A DNA stretch of 34,537 nucleotides, taken from contig ONGP01000021.1 of assembly GCA_900317405.1 (NCBI GenBank), positions 1 to 34,537 on the forward strand. Direction: 5' to 3'. Under the pieces are notes generated by a model, which was given only the letters and a program-made list of their open reading frames with translations, did no database searches and was not told the DNA's origin. This document shows positions 31,670 through 34,537 of this stretch, piece by piece. Positions within the stretch are counted from its first letter, which is position 1. Every line of letters starts with the position of its first letter. Source of the DNA: an uncultured Prevotella sp. (GTDB taxonomy: Bacteria; Bacteroidota; Bacteroidia; Bacteroidales; Bacteroidaceae). Made by a program: the position numbers and the translations under genes.

Positions 31670-32899
31670 ATGAAACAGGAACAGATATTAGTTAGAATTA
31701 CAGGTCAGGATCGCCCTGGACTTACTGCATCTATCATGGGCATCCTTGCAAAATACGATGCACAGATTCTCGATATTGGTCAGGCCGATATCCACTCAAC
31801 ACTGTCGTTGGGTATCCTTATCCGTATGAATGAGACCAACTCTGGTCAGGTAATGAAGGAGTTGCTCTTCAAGGCCACAGAGCTTGGTGTACAGATAGGT
31901 TTCTCGCCCATCAGCGACGATGAGTACGAAGACTGGGTGGGCCATCAGGGCAAGAACCGCTATATCCTCACAGTGATGGGGCGTCAGTTGGAAGCTCGCC
32001 AGATTGAGGCTGCTACCTCTGTCATCGCAGAGCAAGGACTTAACATCGACTCTATTATCCGACTTACAGGTCGTAAGAGTATCAAGAATCCTGCCAAACA
32101 CACCCGTGCCTGCATCGAGTTCTCGTTGCGTGGCGAACCAAAGGACCGTCAGGACATGCAGTCTAAGCTGATGAAACTCTCTAGCGAGATGGAGATCGAC
32201 TTCTCGTTCCAGCGCGATGACATGTTCCGTCGCATGCGCCGACTGATATGTTTCGATATGGACTCTACGCTCATCCAGACCGAGTGTATCGACGAATTGG
32301 CAGAGCGCAATGGGGTGGGCGATCAGGTGCGTGCTATCACAGAGAGTGCTATGCGTGGCGAGATCGACTTCAAGGAAAGTTTTACCCGTCGTGTCAGTTT
32401 GCTTAAGGGCCTCGACGTGAGTGTAATGCAGGAGATAGCCGAGAAACTGCCTATCACTGAGGGTGTCGACCGTCTGATGACCACCCTCAAGCGATATGGA
32501 TATAAGATAGCCATCCTCTCTGGAGGATTTACATATTTCGGCGAGTATCTGCAGCGCCGCTATGGCATCGATTATGTATATGCCAATGAACTCGAGATTG
32601 GCGATGATGGTAAGTTGACAGGTCGCTATGTAGGCGAGATTGTTGATGGTCATCGCAAGGCCGAACTGCTTAAACTCATTGCTCAGGTCGAGAAAGTTAA
32701 CCTGGCTCAGACCATTGCCGTGGGCGATGGTGCCAACGACCTGCCTATGATTAGCGAAGCCGGACTTGGTATTGCCTTCCACGCTAAACCTCGTGTAGTG
32801 GCCAATGCCGAACAGAGCATCAACACCATCGGACTCGATGGCGTACTCTACTTCTTGGGATTCAAGGATTCATACCTTGGCGATCAGGGTGTGATGTAA
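31670..32899 (+). CDS. serB: Phosphoserine phosphatase with tandem ACT domains
   Basis: Hydrolyses O-phospho-L-serine to serine, last step of serine synthesis. It has 409 residues. Two N-terminal ACT-like domains (ILVRITGQDRPGLTASIMG at 6-24; YILTVMGRQLEARQIEAATS near 97) suggest control by serine or another amino acid. The HAD phosphatase begins at about 190: motif I FDMDST (D196, D198), motif II ILSGGFTYFG, the lysine in GHRKAELL, and motif IV VGDGANDLPM. Serine feeds glycine, the substrate of the glycine cleavage operon 14 kb away. Its last 16 bases overlap the convergent redox-protein gene. Confidence 0.95.
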   Translation: MKQEQILVRITGQDRPGLTASIMGILAKYDAQILDIGQADIHSTLSLGILIRMNETNSGQVMKELLFKATELGVQIGFSPISDDEYEDWVGHQGKNRYILTVMGRQLEARQIEAATSVIAEQGLNIDSIIRLTGRKSIKNPAKHTRACIEFSLRGEPKDRQDMQSKLMKLSSEMEIDFSFQRDDMFRRMRRLICFDMDSTLIQTECIDELAERNGVGDQVRAITESAMRGEIDFKESFTRRVSLLKGLDVSVMQEIAEKLPITEGVDRLMTTLKRYGYKIAILSGGFTYFGEYLQRRYGIDYVYANELEIGDDGKLTGRYVGEIVDGHRKAELLKLIAQVEKVNLAQTIAVGDGANDLPMISEAGLGIAFHAKPRVVANAEQSINTIGLDGVLYFLGFKDSYLGDQGVM

Positions 32900-33369
32900 C
32901 GTTCCTTCAGATAATTAGCAAATATCCTTGCGGCGCTTTCTACTTTAGCGGCGCAAGGTCTTTTTTTATAGTACTCGGCTGTGCGCTCCGATGCCACGTA
33001 GCTGCAGGGCGCCTTGTCGTGTCCCTGTATGCCCAGTATCTCAGCGCATATCACGCTGCCGTTCTCTTCTTTCGATTTGGCCAGCAGGTCCTGCACCACC
33101 TTGTAGCAGGCGCTCTTGCCCTCGCGGTCGCTGCCCTCAGTCTGCCCGCAGTCCAGTCCTACCAGCATCACTATTCCTGATACTGCTCCGCACATCATGC
33201 GCATACGGCCCACGCCTCCGCCAAATCCTGCGGCTATCTTCTTGGCCAGCGTGTCGTCTAGCCCATACAGATCGGCAAACGCCGCTACCACACTCTGGCA
33301 ACAGCCATACCCTTGCATAAAGTTATCCACCGCACGGGCTACTCTTTCATCTAATTCTTTATCTGTCAT
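32884..33369 (-). CDS. C_GCAxxG_C_C family redox-type protein
   Basis: The protein has 161 residues from ATG 33369 (MTDKELDERVARAVDN). An earlier start at 33417 would lie inside the terminator and upstream of the promoter, so it is rejected. Eight cysteines are present: C23, C24, C60, C74, C88, C108, C122 and C139. They follow the family layout GYGCCQSV, then GGGVGRMRMMCGAVSG, then spaced single cysteines and a final RPC. The family is thought to bind a metal or carry redox disulfides, and no reaction is established to my knowledge. It overlaps the serB end by 16 bases, and its own coding sequence holds the serB terminator. Confidence 0.85.
   Translation of the reverse strand: MTDKELDERVARAVDNFMQGYGCCQSVVAAFADLYGLDDTLAKKIAAGFGGGVGRMRMMCGAVSGIVMLVGLDCGQTEGSDREGKSACYKVVQDLLAKSKEENGSVICAEILGIQGHDKAPCSYVASERTAEYYKKRPCAAKVESAARIFANYLKERYITP
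32926..32970 (+). terminator. Strong intrinsic terminator of serB, inside the convergent redox-protein gene
   Basis: CCTTGCG (32926-32932) pairs with CGCAAGG (32952-32958). After a G-G mismatch, CGCT (32934-32937) pairs with AGCG (32947-32950), leaving a 9-base loop. TCTTTTTTTATA follows on the plus strand. It lies 26 bases past the serB stop. On the other strand it encodes KKRPCAAKVESAARIF, and the minus-strand RNA has no T-tract after the stem. Confidence 0.8.
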
Positions 33370-33379
33370 ATCTAGGGCA

Positions 33380-33409
33380 CAAAGATACAAAAAAATCCGA
33401 TGAACCAAA
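33380..33409 (-). promoter_or_regulatory. Promoter of the C_GCAxxG gene, merged with the upstream terminator
   Basis: On the minus strand: TTTG (33409-33406), an 18-base spacer, TATCTTTG (33387-33380), and only ten bases to the ATG at 33369, so the leader is very short. The -33 element lies in the loop of the terminator hairpin of the upstream gene. Confidence 0.6.
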
Positions 33410-33423
33410 AGATTCACCGGATT
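33388..33423 (-). terminator. Terminator of the acyl-CoA dehydrogenase gene
   Basis: AATCCG (33394-33399) pairs with CGGATT (33418-33423). After one mismatch TGAA (33401-33404) pairs with TTCA (33413-33416). On the minus strand the stem is followed by TTTTTT. It sits 21 bases past the stop at 33445. The plus strand also reads into TTTTTA, so it may act both ways. Confidence 0.85.
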
Positions 33424-33444
33424 TTTTATATAGATGAGGGCTAA

Positions 33445-34537
33445 TTAAGCCTCTACCTCTTCTTCTGCAGCTTTGAAACTTGCGAGGTCTTCTACCTGGA
33501 ATGCCTTGATGTAAGCTGACTTACCAAGTACATCCTCCTCGGCCATGCGAACGTAAACATTAGCACTCTTCTCGAAGAGTTCCGGAGCCTTGGTAGCATC
33601 GCGCAGGATGAGCAGGCTCATTACCAACTCGGCGGTCATGTCATACAGACGACGAGCCAGGAAGTCCTGAGCGTCCTGATTCTCGAGAGCCTTAACATTG
33701 TTAAGTGCCTCCTCGTAAACAGGGATGAGCTTCTCTACGCGTGCCTTCAGGTTCTTCAGGCTATCGCTAACCTCGAGACCTGCCAACATATCCTTGATAT
33801 TGTTGAGCATGGTGCCGTTGGTGATGTAGCGGATAGCAGCAACAACCTGCAGCTGAGTGGTACCCTCGTAGATAGAGAAGATACGTGCGTCGCGGAACAG
33901 GCGCTGGCTCTTGTACTCCATGATGAAACCTGAGCCACCGTGGATGCTGATAGCATCGTAAGCGTTCTGGTTGGCGTACTCAGAGTTCATACCCTTGGCC
34001 AATGGTGTGAAGGCATCAGCCAGGCGCTGGTACTTCTTGAGCTCCTGCTTCTCCTCAGGAGTGAGTTTGCGGTCGCGCTCGATATCCTCCAAGCACTTGT
34101 AGATATCAACATAAGCAGCTGTCTCGTACAGCAGTGAACGACCTGCATCGAGCTTGGCCTTCATGCGGCTGAGCATATCGTAAACAGCGGGGAAGTTGAT
34201 AATCTTGTCACCAAACTGCTGACGCTCCTTAGCGTAAGCCAGCCCCTCGTTGTAAGCCTCCTGCTCAACACCTACACTCTGTGCGGCGATACCCAGACGG
34301 GCACCGTTCATCAGAGCCATCACATACTTGATCAGACCCAGACGTGTGCTACCGCAGAGCTCGGCCTTAGCGTTCTTATAGGTGAGCTCACAGGTAGGTG
34401 AGCCGTGGATACCTAATTTGTGCTCGATGTGACGAACATCAACACCGCCCTGGCGCTTGTCGTAGATGAACATTGACAGACCACGTCCGTCCTTAGTGCC
34501 CTCCTCAGAACGAGCCAGCACGAGGTGGATGTCGCTA
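33445..34537 (-). CDS. Acyl-CoA dehydrogenase, middle and C-terminal part (5' end outside window)
   Basis: A flavoprotein that oxidises acyl-CoA to 2-enoyl-CoA and passes electrons to ETF. The frame is open to the window edge, and 363 residues are visible. The beta-domain end (HLVLARSEEGTKDGRGLSMF) and the C-terminal helical domain are present, with GARLGIAAQSVGVEQEAYNE, KERQQFG and IHGGSGF. The catalytic glutamate lies in FSIYEGTTQLQV, in the position typical of short- and medium-chain enzymes. About 130 extra residues after it (KDMLAGLEVSDSLKNLKARV, LLILRDATKAPEL) match the longer Bacteroidota type with an added C-terminal helical domain. The substrate chain is unknown. ETF genes, often adjacent, are not visible. 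Confidence 0.9.
   Translation of the reverse strand, partial: SDIHLVLARSEEGTKDGRGLSMFIYDKRQGGVDVRHIEHKLGIHGSPTCELTYKNAKAELCGSTRLGLIKYVMALMNGARLGIAAQSVGVEQEAYNEGLAYAKERQQFGDKIINFPAVYDMLSRMKAKLDAGRSLLYETAAYVDIYKCLEDIERDRKLTPEEKQELKKYQRLADAFTPLAKGMNSEYANQNAYDAISIHGGSGFIMEYKSQRLFRDARIFSIYEGTTQLQVVAAIRYITNGTMLNNIKDMLAGLEVSDSLKNLKARVEKLIPVYEEALNNVKALENQDAQDFLARRLYDMTAELVMSLLILRDATKAPELFEKSANVYVRMAEEDVLGKSAYIKAFQVEDLASFKAAEEEVEA

Noticed and set aside
33370-33417. A longer start for the C_GCAxxG protein
   Set aside because: The extra residues translate the terminator hairpin and lie upstream of the promoter's -7 box. The family begins near the DKELDERV segment.

Overview
The window looks like the chromosome of a Bacteroidota species, most likely Prevotellaceae (Prevotella/Segatella type). 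The evidence is a SprA homologue, class II fructose-bisphosphate aldolase and split GcvP proteins of Bacteroidota type, a DUF4153-like membrane protein, almost no Shine-Dalgarno sequences, and at least ten matches to the Bacteroidota promoter (-33 TTTG, 19-20 nt, -7 TAnnTTTG). The window carries no rRNA, tRNA, CRISPR array, insertion sequence or phage gene that I can see. It reads as ordinary core genome, and most of the interest lies at the gene borders.

Layout. 1-220: 3' end of fba, closed by a bidirectional terminator, then ald (alanine dehydrogenase) on the minus strand. 1509-3837: a GH43 lipoprotein with a C-terminal CBM6-like domain, followed by trmO. 3838-4118: a gene-free stretch with a long imperfect inverted repeat built of 8-base units, and a promoter. 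4119-5756: DUF4153-like membrane protein. 5771-5896: a remnant that resembles the start of a TonB C-terminal domain. 5915-8730: a HAD phosphatase and, divergent from it, a TPR-transmembrane-PP2C (SpoIIE) sensor phosphatase. 8731-10655: aquaporin Z-like gene and a FucP-type sugar transporter in one minus-strand operon. 10764-11729: a YqiA-like alpha/beta hydrolase fused to what looks like a dead HAD nucleotidase domain.

11819-18070 is a complete glycine cleavage operon: lipoate ligase, gcvT, gcvH, gcvPA, gcvPB and a compact dihydrolipoyl dehydrogenase. The ligase can lipoylate GcvH and the last gene can reoxidise it, so the locus is self-contained. 18087-19549: ddh and purN overlap by ATGA on the minus strand. 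19750-27432: ruvA and the very large sprA, the outer-membrane channel of type IX secretion. 27466-29052: nadB on the minus strand. 29184-32899: carboxypeptidase-regulatory-domain protein, PBP4-type D-Ala-D-Ala carboxypeptidase and serB. 32884-33369: a C_GCAxxG_C_C redox protein. 33445-34537: 3' part of an acyl-CoA dehydrogenase, cut by the window end.

The most notable observations are: (1) the YqiA/pseudo-HAD fusion; (2) three convergent gene pairs with 0-16 bp between them, or overlapping, in which a hairpin plus T-rich tract for one gene lies inside the coding end of the opposing gene; (3) a 14-base tandem repeat between gcvH and gcvPA that makes two four-codon minicistrons linked by TAATG stop/start overlaps; (4) the inverted repeat at 3852-3974; (5) the TonB-like fossil; (6) a transmembrane phosphatase whose sensor half and catalytic half differ in base composition.
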